Program-made: the position numbers and the translations under genes
Assembly (NCBI GenBank): GCA_963825845.1
Contig: CAWGVL010000069.1
Location: 1-64,000, forward strand
DNA: 64,000 bases
Direction: 5' to 3'
Source of the DNA: DASQDN01 sp963825845
GTDB lineage: Bacteria; Acidobacteriota; Terriglobia; Bryobacterales; Bryobacteraceae
In this document: piece by piece, positions 8,206 to 17,747 of the stretch
Numbering within the stretch: position 1 is the stretch's first letter
Layout: every line of letters starts with the position of its first letter
Notes under the pieces: generated by a model
Told to the model about the DNA's origin: nothing
Seen by the model: the letters and a program-made list of their open reading frames with translations, nothing else
Databases searched by the model: none

Positions 8206-11200
8206 CTATTCACCTTTCAGTGCACTTGTTTGTTCCGAAGTATCGGCGCGGCGTTTGTTTACGAATTGCGGACCCGTGACGATCGTCTCCACGAGGGAAT
8301 TGAAACGATAGCCATTTGCAGCCAACGTGGTTCTCATATGCTCGATAGCGGGTTCGTCGGAAAGCAGAAGCGACCGTCCAAGCGAGTAGGCGAGCAATTT
8401 GCGGCTAAGGTTATCAATAAAATCATTTTCGCGCTTTTCACGAATGTAGCGCCGTACACCCTCAACTCCGATCCCCTCACTGCCGCCGGGAAAGGCGGCC
8501 CGTGTATCGACGGGCCGGCCGCCGAGGTCATTGGCTCGCTTTTCTCCGATCGGACCGTAGCCTTCGAACGCGAGGCCGAAGGAGTCAAAGCGCGCATGGC
8601 AGGCAGCGCAACTCGGGTTCTCGCGGTGTTTTGCCAGCATATCCCGCAACGGCAGATCGAGCTTCGCCTCGTCTTGGGGTAACTCAGGAACGTTAGGAGG
8701 CGGAGGCGGGATCACCTCGCCGAGGACCCGCCGCACGACCCAATATCCCCGTTTCACGGGGCTCGTCCGCAAGCCGGGTGAGTTCTGCGTCAGGAAGACG
8801 GACATGGGCAGCAGGCTACCGCGTCCGTAACGGCCGGCATCCTCCACGCGAACCCAGGTGTCCGCGGATCCCTTAACCTCAGGCATGCCGTAGTGCTTGG
8901 CGAGGACAGGATTCACAAAGGTGTGATTCGCATAGATCATATCGAGAACGGAACGATCGTTGCGAATCACATCTTCGATGAACCGGACAGGCTCCTCGAA
9001 CATCGCCTGCCGTAAGTCGTTGTCAAAGCTCGGGAAACGTTCACGATCGACGGCGTTGTGTTCCTCGAAACGGCGGAAGTCGAGCCAGTTGCCGGCGAAC
9101 TCCGTCGCCAGGCCGCGTGCACGTTCGTCTTTGAGCATCCGACGGGCCTGCGCGATCAGGACACCCGGCTTTTGCAGGGTGCCGCTCGCGGCCAGCCGCA
9201 GAAGTTCATCGTCCGGCATGCTTGACCAGAGGAAATAGCTCAATCGGCTGGCCAGAGCGTAGCCAGACAGCGGTTCACGCGCTCCTGTCCCCTCGTTGCG
9301 TCCCGCGGATTTCGTCGACGCGGCAAAGCTGTGTGCCGTCGAGGCTTGCAGGTGAGATTGGCCCTTGCCCGAGCATTATTGGCCCTGACGATGTCTGCGG
9401 CGCCCGGCCTTGCGTGCCGCTGCTCAGATCGATGCGGTAACAGAACTTCGGTGACATGAGGAGGCTGACAATCGCGTCGCGGATCGCCTCTTCGTGCGTT
9501 AAGCCGCTCTTTTGGCGAAGTGACTCGTAGTAGGCCAGCATCTGGCTGCGTTCAGACTGCGATAGCGGCCGCCGATAGGCGCGCGCTGCAAATTTGACAA
9601 GAGCTTGCAGATGCTGCGGTTCGGCCTCCGCCCGCATTTTCTCCACCGACCGGAGAGTATCGTTGACCCACTGGAAGTGATAACGAATGGCCTCCATCGC
9701 CACCGGATTGTTGCTTGCCTCTGCCTTGGCTAAGTAGGCGTCCCGCAATCCAAAGATGACCGGCGGCGCACTGACTTCCTTTTCCGAAGGCCGGGCCGTC
9801 CCGGATTCGCGCCCTTTCCCCTGAACTTCGCCGCTTTGATTGAAGTAATACTGGACCCAGGTCCGCGCCGTAAAGTCGGCAATGTAGTCGAACTCGTCCC
9901 AGAGCCGGTTCAGTGCCTTCTTTCCGCTGTCATCGAGGATCAATTCCATGAGCGGAGTATCGTCGCGGAAATACCCCATGACGTTGTGATATCCGGCGCT
10001 CAGAAGACGTCCTTTGTCCTCCGAATCGTCAGGGAAAAAGCGGCCGCGCTCCCGAATGTAAAACGCGTCGGGAAAAACGGAACTGAGGCGCGCGAATGCG
10101 GCCTCATATCGATCCCGCTGGCCGTCGGGAACCACGAGATCGGCATCTTCTGCGCGCGCTTTCAACATCAGGGCAGCTGCCCGGACGGCCGATTCCTGTC
10201 CGAGCCCCGGATATTTCGGAATCGCGGGAACGACCGGCGGCGGATCGCTTTCCATCCGGAGAGCGTTGCGATCGAAATCCCTCCGGTTCGCGGCAAACGC
10301 ACGCAATTTCCAGTTCATCAGGGGCTGCGATGTGGGGCTCAAGCCCTTCACAACCGGAGCTGCAAATTCCCTTGCGGTGTGTTTTCGAATCCTGACCACA
10401 AAATCGCGCATTTCCACGCATTGCGCGCGGACCACATCCGGCTGCTTTGCGCGGGGCGCCGGCAGGGATCGCCACATTGTCCGAAGCTTTGCGAGCGGGC
10501 CAACCTCGTCCTGCACGGCCCCCCGCTTCTCCTCGAGGATTTCCCAGATCATGGGCAAATACTTAGGGCTGAGTTTTGCCTCCGATGCGATGCCGGCCAG
10601 TGTGGCCCTCGGTTTTTTCAGGGCAGATCGATGTTTGTATCGCCAAGCAGCTTCAAAATAGTCCGCATAATCGGTGGGCTGACGTTCGTAGAAGTCCACG
10701 ATGCGTTTGATGGCGTACTTTTCACGGTCGGTCTCGACGAGCATGGTATGCGGCGCGAAATCGAAACCGTCGGGAGTGAGGACCATATGATTCGCGACTT
10801 CGCGCGCCGCCTGCAGGTACTTGTTCAGCAGTGCAGGCGACATCGTCAACGACTCGCCGGAGTTATCGAAACCCGCGGTATTTGCCGGATCGACGGGAAA
10901 CTCGCGCGTGGGGCGAATATCCACACCCGTTAAGTCGCGGATCGTGTAGTTGTACTCGGCGTTGCTCAAGCGACGCGCCAGAACCACACCCGGATCTCCG
11001 GCGTTCTTTTGGGCCTCGCTGGTCCGCATCGCGCGTACCCAGTCGATCACTGCTTGACGAGTCTCCGGCGGCGGCTGCTTCATCGGTTTCGGAGGCATGT
11101 CCCCTGCGGTAAGCCTATCGAGTACCGTGTTCCAATGAGCGTAGTCCTTGACTACCGCTGCTGTCGAAGTATAAGGGCCAAGATCAAACTGCGCGGCCGG

Positions 11201-11368
11201 CGTTTTGCCGCTGTGGCACCCGATGCAATAACTGGCGAGAAATGGCTGGACTGTCTGCGCAAATCCGCGGTCGAGATTTACGGTGGGTGTGGTGGCTGCA
11301 GAGATATTGGATATCGCCAGATTTCCGAATACCAGCAGCCCTGAGATCGCAAGGGCGCTACGGGGCAT
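8206..11368 (-). CDS. DUF1592-family c-type haem protein, multi-domain (one frameshift)
   Basis: Large exported protein of about 1054 residues. It has a signal peptide, a cytochrome-c-like domain with a CIGCH haem motif at residues 48-52, DUF1587 (RRLSNAEYNYTIRDLTGVD), DUF1595 (YRRPLSQSERSQM), DUF1592 (LASRLSYFLWSSMPDDELL), DUF1588 with a second CAACH motif, and DUF1585 (SRKLLAYSLGRSLL). The reading frame breaks between 9240 and 9300. Removing one G from the four-G run at 9289-9292 restores REPLSGYALASRLSYFLW, the normal joint, and the span is 3n+1. The gene is followed by and coupled to the DUF1552 gene. Function is unknown; the haem motifs suggest electron transfer in the periplasm. Confidence 0.88.
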
Positions 11369-11470
11369 GAGCCTTCTGCGAGCGTATCATACCTGATGTT
11401 TTCCCGGGTTCGCGCGGCGCTTGGCGTGGCAAATGCGACACCCTTCGCGGCCGGCGCTTACAATACCCGC

Positions 11471-13225
11471 ATGGCCCGCCGATTTCTCCGCAGCCAGACC
11501 TGGTTCCGCGGAGCCGACTACTATAACTTCGCCCGGCGGACGTACATCCGCTCGGAAGGCTTCAATGCCGACGTGTTCCAGGGCAAGCCTGTGATCGGCA
11601 TCTGCAACTCCTGGAGCGAGTTGAACAACTGCAATCTCGGGCTGCGAGAGGTTGCCGAGGCGGTAAAACGAGGAGTATGGGCGGCGGGCGGGTTCCCTCT
11701 CGAATTTCCCACCATCTCCCTGGGCGAAACCTTCATGCGTCCCACGACGATGCTCTTTCGCAACCTGATGGCTATGGATGTCGAAGAGTCGATACGCGCT
11801 AATCCTCTCGACGGGGTCGTTCTGTTATGCGGCTGCGACAAAACAACGCCTGCGCAGCTAATGGGAGCGGCGAGCGCCGATATCCCGGCGATCGTCGTCC
11901 CGGGCGGCCCGATGTTTGCCGGGAACTGGCGCGGCAAGAGGATCGCTTCCGGGACGGACGGGCGCAAACTCTTCGATCTGTACCGCGCTGGCAAGCTGAC
12001 GGACGAAGAGCTAAATGAAATCGAGGGCTGCGTCTCGCGGACTGTTGGACACTGCACCGTTATGGGGACCGCCTCCACGATGACGAATCTCGCCGAAGCG
12101 CTCGGAATGACTCTTCCGGGGTGCGCAGCGATACCCGCGCCCGACGCGCGCCGCAAAGCGATAGCGGAGCTGAGCGGCCGGCGGATTGTGGAGATGGTCG
12201 ACCAGGATGTCCGACCTTCTCGCATCCTGACGCGAGCCGCATTTGAGAACGCCGTGACCACCCTGATGGCGCTGGGCGGGTCTACGAATGCGGTCGTTCA
12301 CCTGATTGCCATCGCCGGCCGTTTAGGAGTGCCCTTGACGCTCGACGATTTCGACCGTCTCTCGCGTACGACGCCGTGCATTGCGAACATTAAACCCTCG
12401 GGTGAGTATCTGATGGAGGACTTCTTCCACTCCGGCGGGCTGCCCGCGCTTCTCCGCAATATCTTGCCGCTTCTTCACCGTGACGCGCCTACCGTGAATG
12501 GCAAGAGCCTCGGCGAGAACATTGAAAATGCGCAGACATGGAATGAAGAGGTAATCCGGCCCGTGGACCGGGCGCTTTCCGAAGAAGGTGGACTCGCAAT
12601 CCTTCGAGGCAACATTTGCCCCGATGGAGCAGTGATCAAACAGTCGGCTGCCTCACCGGACCTGCTGCAGCATAGAGGCCGAGCCTACGTGTTCGAGAAT
12701 CACGAAGACATGGCCTCACAGGTCGACCAGGATTACCTGCCGATCGACCGCAACAGCATTCTGGTCATGAAGAATGGCGGGCCCAAAGGAGCGCCCGGAT
12801 TCCCGGAATGGGGCTGGATCCCCATGCCCAGGATGCTGCTTCGCCAAGGGATCAATGACATCGTCCGAATCTCGGATTCGCGAATGAGCGGAACCAGCTT
12901 CGGAACCGTTGTTCTCCATGTGGCGCCTGAATCGGCGATCGGGGGGCCGTTAAGCCTTGTTGAAACCGGGGACGAGCTTGAACTCGACGTATCCGCGCGC
13001 AAGCTGACGCTGAATATCTCTGCCGCGGAGTGGCAGCGAAGATCGGCGCAGTTCGTCCCTCCACCGCCGCATTACAAGCGAGGGTACGGACGGCTCTTCC
13101 TGGAACACGTCACGCAGGCTGACCAGGGGTGCGACTTCGATTTCCTTGCGCGCGATTTTGAGGCTAGCTCGCGCGAGCGGGATTGGCCGATCCTAGCGAC
13201 GCGCCAGATTCTGCCGGACCGATAA
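11471..13225 (+). CDS. IlvD/Edd-family dehydratase, probably a sugar-acid dehydratase
   Basis: 584-residue dehydratase. Three conserved cysteines that ligate the iron-sulfur cluster are present: Cys45 (GICNSWSE), Cys122 (CGCDKTTPAQLMGAAS) and Cys195 (GHCTVMGTASTM). The N-terminal WFRGADYYNFARRTYIRSEG and the FFHSGGLPALL and SDSRMSGTSFG segments fit the pentonate (L-arabinonate/D-xylonate) dehydratase branch better than biosynthetic dihydroxy-acid dehydratase. Start chosen at ATG 11471, where similarity begins; an upstream ATG at 11396 would add 25 unlikely residues. A sugar-acid type MFS carrier lies 0.5 kb downstream, which suggests sugar-acid catabolism, but branched-chain synthesis cannot be fully excluded. 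Confidence 0.85.
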   Translation: MARRFLRSQTWFRGADYYNFARRTYIRSEGFNADVFQGKPVIGICNSWSELNNCNLGLREVAEAVKRGVWAAGGFPLEFPTISLGETFMRPTTMLFRNLMAMDVEESIRANPLDGVVLLCGCDKTTPAQLMGAASADIPAIVVPGGPMFAGNWRGKRIASGTDGRKLFDLYRAGKLTDEELNEIEGCVSRTVGHCTVMGTASTMTNLAEALGMTLPGCAAIPAPDARRKAIAELSGRRIVEMVDQDVRPSRILTRAAFENAVTTLMALGGSTNAVVHLIAIAGRLGVPLTLDDFDRLSRTTPCIANIKPSGEYLMEDFFHSGGLPALLRNILPLLHRDAPTVNGKSLGENIENAQTWNEEVIRPVDRALSEEGGLAILRGNICPDGAVIKQSAASPDLLQHRGRAYVFENHEDMASQVDQDYLPIDRNSILVMKNGGPKGAPGFPEWGWIPMPRMLLRQGINDIVRISDSRMSGTSFGTVVLHVAPESAIGGPLSLVETGDELELDVSARKLTLNISAAEWQRRSAQFVPPPPHYKRGYGRLFLEHVTQADQGCDFDFLARDFEASSRERDWPILATRQILPDR

Positions 13226-13613
13226 ACGCGACCAGCGTTCGTCCCAGGGAAAGAAAAGCGTCCAGCTCGGAGGGTTTCGTGATGAATCGGTCTGCCCCGA
13301 GAGACTCGATGATCTTACGGTCACGAGGTGAATCCGAGGAAGTCAGCACCACCACTGGAACGCCTTTATAATCTTGGGTTTCGCGGATACACCGAAGCAC
13401 GTCACTTCCATCGCTCTTCGGGAGGTTCAGGTCAAGTACGACCAGATCGGGGATGGCCGCGTTTTGATACCGCCCTCGACGTGTGACATAATTTAGCGCC
13501 TGCTCTCCATCCGACATCACCACAAGCTGAATCTCCCGCCCCTCGAGGCTCAACGCCTCACGGAGAAGATACACGTCGGCTGGATTATCCTCCGCAAGCA
13601 GAATCGTGTACAC
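13164..13613 (-). CDS. Single-domain response regulator (CheY/Rcp1-like)
   Basis: 149-residue receiver domain without an output domain. It has the acidic pocket AEDNPAD, phospho-acceptor Asp61 in LVVLDLNLPKSDG, Thr in VVLTSSDSPRD and Lys in FITKPSELD. This matches receivers that partner bacteriophytochrome-like or hybrid kinases. Starts at GTG 13613. The 3' end runs 62 nt into the convergent dehydratase gene. No kinase lies next to it, so its partner is elsewhere. Confidence 0.9.
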   Translation of the reverse strand: MYTILLAEDNPADVYLLREALSLEGREIQLVVMSDGEQALNYVTRRGRYQNAAIPDLVVLDLNLPKSDGSDVLRCIRETQDYKGVPVVVLTSSDSPRDRKIIESLGADRFITKPSELDAFLSLGRTLVAFIGPAESGASLGSANPARAS

Positions 13614-13771
13614 CTAGCCTCGTCTCCCCAATAAAACGTAATCGGACGGACACATGACTCCGTTTGACACAAAATACGCTAGAAACGTTTCATCCAAATG
13701 CGCATGGCGATGCCGGATACCTTCAAAGCCCAGATTCATTTCGGGCCATTTTACACTCCCATGAGCATCTG

Positions 13772-15022
13772 ATGACGATTCCAAAGCTCCGCTGGGTTAT
13801 AGCGGCCATGCTTTTCCTGGCCACGATGATCAATTATCTGGACCGCACGGCTTTATCCGTGGTTTCGGTCGAAGTCCGCCGGGAGTTTAGCCTGAATGAA
13901 CAGGATTACTCCCATGTTGTCATGCTGTTCCTGGTCGCGTACGCGATCATGTACGCGGGATCGGGTTATGTGGTTGACCGGCTCGGGACGAAACTCGGGT
14001 TTGCGGTGTTTATGTTCAGTTGGTCGGCCGCGCAGATGCTGCATGCGTTCGCGGTCGGGAAGTGGTCGCTCGGGGCATTCCGATTCATGCTCGGACTTTC
14101 CGAACCAGGCAACTGGCCAGCCGCGGCCAAGGCCGTGGCGGAGTGGTTCCCTGCCCGACAGCGGGCGCTCGGCATCGGGATCTTCAACGCAGGCTCTTCT
14201 ATCGGATCAGCCATAGCTCCCCTCATAGTCGCGCATCTCACGTATGCGTACGGCTGGCGAATGGCGTTTATCGTCACCGGGGCGCTTGGACTCAGCTGGC
14301 TGGCGATTTGGTTGGTTCTTTACGAAGCTCCGGCCCTGAACCGGTGGCTACGACCTGAAGAGATGCCGGATGTGCAGGAGGCAGCCGTATCATCGAAGGG
14401 CGCTCGGCCGAACTGGAAGCGCATCATCACGATGCGCGAGTGTTACACACTGATCCTGGCACGATTCTTCACCGACCCCGTGCTTTACTTTGTCATCTTC
14501 TGGCTGCCCGAGTACTTGCGAAAAGAACGCGGATTTGATCTGGCGATGGTCGGGAGGTATGCGTGGGTGCCGTATTTGTTTGGGGATATCGGGTACATCT
14601 TGGGAGGGTGGCTGTCGGGCCGGTTGATGCAAGCGGGGTGGCCGCTCGCGAAGGCCAGAAAGTCTGTCATGTTGATGGGCGCGGCTTGCATGCCTCTGAC
14701 GATCGCTGCGCCCCACGTTCCGGAAGCTTGGATGGCGATCGCGGCCACCTGTTTTCTGACCTTCGGCCACGCGTTCTGGGTTTCGAATCTACAGGCAATT
14801 CCCACAGATCTGTTCCGTTCGGGGGAGATGGGGACAGCCACAGGGTTCTCAGGAATGGGAGGAGCGGTCGGAGGAATCCTCGCGAACCTGGGAACCGGGT
14901 ACATCGTGATGAACTACTCATACTCGCCGGTGTTTCTCATGGCTGGGCTGATGCATCCGCTGGCGGCGGCTCTGGTGTACCGGCTGCTGCCGGACCGCTA
15001 CTTCCGTAATGCACTTCGATAA
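13772..15022 (+). CDS. MFS transporter, sugar-acid (ACS/hexuronate) type
   Basis: 416-residue major facilitator with about 12 membrane segments. The opening RWVIAAMLFLATMINYLDRT is typical of the anion:cation symporter (ExuT/GudP) family. Others are LGLSEPGNWPAAAKAVAEWF and GIFNAGSSIGSAIAPLIVA. The ATG at 13772 matches the family N-terminus; an upstream TTG at 13664 is improbable. Together with the dehydratase upstream it suggests uptake and breakdown of a sugar acid. The 3' end overlaps the convergent truA gene. Confidence 0.88.
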   Translation: MTIPKLRWVIAAMLFLATMINYLDRTALSVVSVEVRREFSLNEQDYSHVVMLFLVAYAIMYAGSGYVVDRLGTKLGFAVFMFSWSAAQMLHAFAVGKWSLGAFRFMLGLSEPGNWPAAAKAVAEWFPARQRALGIGIFNAGSSIGSAIAPLIVAHLTYAYGWRMAFIVTGALGLSWLAIWLVLYEAPALNRWLRPEEMPDVQEAAVSSKGARPNWKRIITMRECYTLILARFFTDPVLYFVIFWLPEYLRKERGFDLAMVGRYAWVPYLFGDIGYILGGWLSGRLMQAGWPLAKARKSVMLMGAACMPLTIAAPHVPEAWMAIAATCFLTFGHAFWVSNLQAIPTDLFRSGEMGTATGFSGMGGAVGGILANLGTGYIVMNYSYSPVFLMAGLMHPLAAALVYRLLPDRYFRNALR

Positions 15023-15747
15023 GAAACAAGCCCGATGCGGGAGCGGTCGGTCCGGCTTTGACTCCGGGGTGGTGCAGATAATAACCATCGCAGCCGGTCG
15101 GGGTCGACATTGCCCTTCCCCGCCTCGAGCAGCGTTCCCGTGATGTTTCGGACCATATGCTTCAAGAAGCCGCTTCCCGTCACTCGATAGATCAGCCGGT
15201 CTCCAACTTTGACTGTTTTCGATTCGAAGATCCTGCGCACCTTCGACCGTCCTTCCGAGTCGCGATCATCGGAAGCGGCGAAGCAACTGAAATCGAACTC
15301 GCCTTCGAAAATTGGCGCGGTCTCCAGAAATCGCTGCTCGTTCATTGGGTACGGATGATGGTGGACATACCGCCGCTCAAACGGAGGGCACACCTCGCCG
15401 CGATGAAGTCTGTACTCGTACGTTTTGGAAATGGCGTCGAAGCGCGGATGAAAGTCGGGCGGAACTTCTTCGACACACGTGACACGAATGTCTGGAGGAA
15501 GCAGGCGGTTGAGAGCTTTTTTTAGATTGGGTGGGGGAATCGGATTGTTGATGCTCACCGCGGCGATCTGCGCTAGCGCGTGAACTCCGGCATCGGTTCG
15601 GCCCGAGCCCGCCACATGAACATGTTTCTTCTCTATATCGAGGAATGCCGTTTCGAGCGCGCCTTGGATCGTCGGTAGCCCCGGCTGTACCTGCCACCCG
15701 TTGTACTCGGTGCCGTCGTAGGCGAGAGTCAGCTTGACGCGCCGCAT
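14937..15747 (-). CDS. truA: tRNA pseudouridine synthase A (one frameshift near the C-terminus)
   Basis: TruA converts U38-U40 in tRNA anticodon arms to pseudouridine. Motifs seen are LAYDGTEYNGWQVQPG, the catalytic Asp in GSGRTDAGVHALAQ, and the C-terminal SGFLKHMVRNITGTLLEAGKG. In the frame as read, the protein ends with an atypical tail at 14998. Removing one base from the four-base run at 15066-15069 gives AGPTAPASGLFLIEVHY, the expected ending, and the frame then runs to 14937. Start at ATG 15745-15747, ten bases beyond the pyrE stop, so pyrE and truA form an operon. Confidence 0.92.
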
Positions 15748-15757
15748 CGAGGCGAGG

Positions 15758-16345
15758 TCAGGACTTGCGGGATCCCGGCTTCTCCACCGGCACTCCGTCT
15801 CGGCACAAGGGACAGTCAGAGGGGTCGTAGGCAATCGCTTTCATGCTCGACAATGCGACCCGCGGAACGCCAAGGTCGGCATGCCCGTCGCTGCGGTCGA
15901 TGATGGATCCCGCGGCCGCAACTTCGACTCCTAACTCGCGAAGCAGATCGCAGACCTCACGCGAACTGCCCCCCGTCGTGATTACGTCCTCAATGACCAC
16001 GGCGGTTTCGCCTGGCTCCACATGGAAGCCTCGGCGCAGGGTCATCTTACCTGAGGAGTCCCGTTCGGTGAAAATGGATCGCGCCTTCAGGGCTCGCGCC
16101 ACCTCGTGTCCGATGATGATTCCGCCCATCGCCGGCGCTACGACAACATTGATAGGCGTCGGATTCATTTCCTCCAACGAACGCGCCAGCCGGGTTCCGA
16201 GAACCTCCGCATCATGAGGGTACTGGAGTACGAGAGCACACTGCAGATACTCAGGACTATGCAGACCGCTCGTCAGGCGGAAATGTCCATGCATATACGC
16301 GCCCGTACGCTGAAACAGCGCCAAAATGTCGTCCACGTTTTCCAT
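15758..16345 (-). CDS. pyrE: Orotate phosphoribosyltransferase
   Basis: 195-residue OPRTase of pyrimidine synthesis, making OMP from orotate and PRPP. Motifs: GHFRLTSGLHSPEYLQCALV, PAMGGIIIGHEVARALK, FTERDSSGKMTLRRGF and the PRPP loop VVIEDVITTGGSSREV. A start at ATG 16345 (MENVDDILALF) is preferred over an upstream ATG at 16420, which would run through the ytrA operator. truA follows closely. A second OPRT-like gene with an altered PRPP loop lies at 31846-32460. Confidence 0.93.
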   Translation of the reverse strand: MENVDDILALFQRTGAYMHGHFRLTSGLHSPEYLQCALVLQYPHDAEVLGTRLARSLEEMNPTPINVVVAPAMGGIIIGHEVARALKARSIFTERDSSGKMTLRRGFHVEPGETAVVIEDVITTGGSSREVCDLLRELGVEVAAAGSIIDRSDGHADLGVPRVALSSMKAIAYDPSDCPLCRDGVPVEKPGSRKS

Positions 16346-16404
16346 GATGGCATGACGGTTTAAAGCGGGATCACTACGGTCGGGTCGAACACTCTTGCCG
16401 TTGT

Positions 16405-16427
16405 CTGTACTATGTGTCATAGTACAG
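16405..16427. promoter_or_regulatory. Perfect inverted repeat, probable YtrA-type operator
   Basis: A 10-bp arm CTGTACTATG, a 3-base spacer and the exact complement CATAGTACAG lie immediately upstream of the GTG start of a YtrA-type GntR regulator. Operators with TGTAC-TA...TA-GTACA symmetry are known for this subfamily, which usually represses its own ABC-transporter operon. The site also covers the only plausible -10 sequence (TACTAT), fitting repression by promoter occlusion. Confidence 0.8.
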
Positions 16428-16429
16428 CT

Positions 16430-16837
16430 GTGATTCCCTTCCGCCTCTCGTTTGAGCCGGGCCTCTCGTTATACGAGCAGGTGGTGTACGCGGCGAAAAA
16501 GGCGGTCGTATCCGGTCAGATGGTTCCGGGCGAGCCTTTTCCCTCGGTTCGCGCGTTGAGCAAGGCGCTCAAGATCAACCCCAACACAGCGCACAAGGTA
16601 ATTGGTCAACTGGTCTCGGAAGGCATCATCGAAGTCCGCCCGGGGCTGGGGACGTTTGTGAGTGAGCGCGCGCCGTCGAGTGCGGCGGAACGTGGCAATC
16701 TGCTGAAGAACGAAGTTGAACAGCTTGTCGTGGAAGCCAAGAAACTCGGGCTGGAACTGGAAGATGTCACCGAATCGCTGGCCCAGCACTGGCAGCGGTT
16801 GAACGGGACGGAGAAACAAGCGAGGAAAAAAGAATGA
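16430..16837 (+). CDS. GntR-family regulator, YtrA subfamily
   Basis: 135-residue transcription factor. It has an N-terminal winged helix (about residues 5-75: SLYEQVVYAAKKAVVSGQMV, PFPSVRALSKALKINPNTAH, GLGTFVSE) and a short helical tail of about 50 residues, which defines the YtrA subfamily. A start at GTG 16430 is chosen because the upstream ATG at 16412 lies inside the operator palindrome and family proteins start here. The stop overlaps the ABC ATPase start as ATGA. It likely represses this operon and is released by a cell-envelope or antibiotic signal. Confidence 0.9.
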   Translation: MIPFRLSFEPGLSLYEQVVYAAKKAVVSGQMVPGEPFPSVRALSKALKINPNTAHKVIGQLVSEGIIEVRPGLGTFVSERAPSSAAERGNLLKNEVEQLVVEAKKLGLELEDVTESLAQHWQRLNGTEKQARKKE

Positions 16838-17736
16838 TCAGCGTGCTGCATGCGACCGATCTGGTAAAGAGCTTTGGGGATGCGCCGGTACTTGGTGGAC
16901 TCAACCTGGATGTGCCGGAAGGTAGCGTGTACGGCCTCGTCGGACCGAACGGTGCAGGCAAGACAACAACCATCAAGATCGCCATGAACATTCTGCAGCC
17001 CAGTCAGGGGCGAGTTGAAGTGCTCGGCGTCCCGTCGCAAAATTTGGGACCCGCGGACTTCACGAATATCGGGTATGTATCGGAAAACCAGGAGATGCCC
17101 GACTGGATGACGATCGAGTATCTGCTCTCTTATGTAATGCCTTTCTATCCCAATTGGGATGGAGCATACGCGGCTGAGCTGATACGCCAATTCGATCTGC
17201 CGCCTCATCGTCCGATACGGCATCTGTCGCGAGGTATGCGGATGAAAGCGGCGCTGGTAAGTTCACTCGCGTACCACCCAAAACTGCTTGTCCTTGACGA
17301 GCCATTCAGCGGGCTCGATCCGCTTGTGCGGGAAGAGGTGATCGAAGGTTTACTTGACAGCGCATCTGACACGACAATCTTCATTTCGTCCCATGATCTC
17401 GGTGAGATCGAGAGCTTCGCGAGTCACATCGGGTATCTGGATCGCGGCCGGCTGCAGTTTTCGGAGGAGATGATATCGCTTACCGCCCGGTTCCGTGAGA
17501 TGGAGGTAACAGTCGAGCCGCCCGCGCAGCTTCCGAACAACCGTGATTGGCCCAAGAGTTGGCTGCGTCCGCAAACGACGGCCGCCGTGATCCGGTTTGT
17601 CGAGACGCAGTTTGAACCCGACCGGACCAGTAATGCCATACGGGCCTTTTTCGGGCCAGTCCGTCAGATCTCGGCCAATCCCATGTCATTACGCGCGATC
17701 TTCGTTAGCCTTGCCCGGAGTGGATCCAAAGCCTAG
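16834..17736 (+). CDS. ABC transporter ATP-binding protein
   Basis: 300-residue ATPase of the YtrB/CcmA-like class. Walker A GPNGAGKTT at residues 37-45, Q-loop near SENQE, signature LSRGMRMK, Walker B LLVLDEPFSGLDP and H-loop SSHD. Residues after about 215 form a C-terminal extension common in ABC-2 exporters. It overlaps the regulator upstream and is followed after 11 nt by its permease. Substrate unknown; YtrA-linked systems are often tied to envelope stress or peptide antibiotics. Confidence 0.92.
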   Translation: MISVLHATDLVKSFGDAPVLGGLNLDVPEGSVYGLVGPNGAGKTTTIKIAMNILQPSQGRVEVLGVPSQNLGPADFTNIGYVSENQEMPDWMTIEYLLSYVMPFYPNWDGAYAAELIRQFDLPPHRPIRHLSRGMRMKAALVSSLAYHPKLLVLDEPFSGLDPLVREEVIEGLLDSASDTTIFISSHDLGEIESFASHIGYLDRGRLQFSEEMISLTARFREMEVTVEPPAQLPNNRDWPKSWLRPQTTAAVIRFVETQFEPDRTSNAIRAFFGPVRQISANPMSLRAIFVSLARSGSKA

Positions 17737-17747
17737 GAGGAGCGACC

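Noticed and set aside
9836..10933. Long plus-strand open frame of 365 codons
   Set aside because: It lies antisense to the DUF1592 gene, which has clear family motifs; high-GC shadow frame.
11521..12261. Minus-strand open frame of 246 codons
   Set aside because: Antisense to the IlvD/Edd dehydratase, which has all three cluster cysteines.
13664..13700. TTGACA as a -35 element before the MFS gene
   Set aside because: No acceptable -10 hexamer at 16-18 nt downstream.
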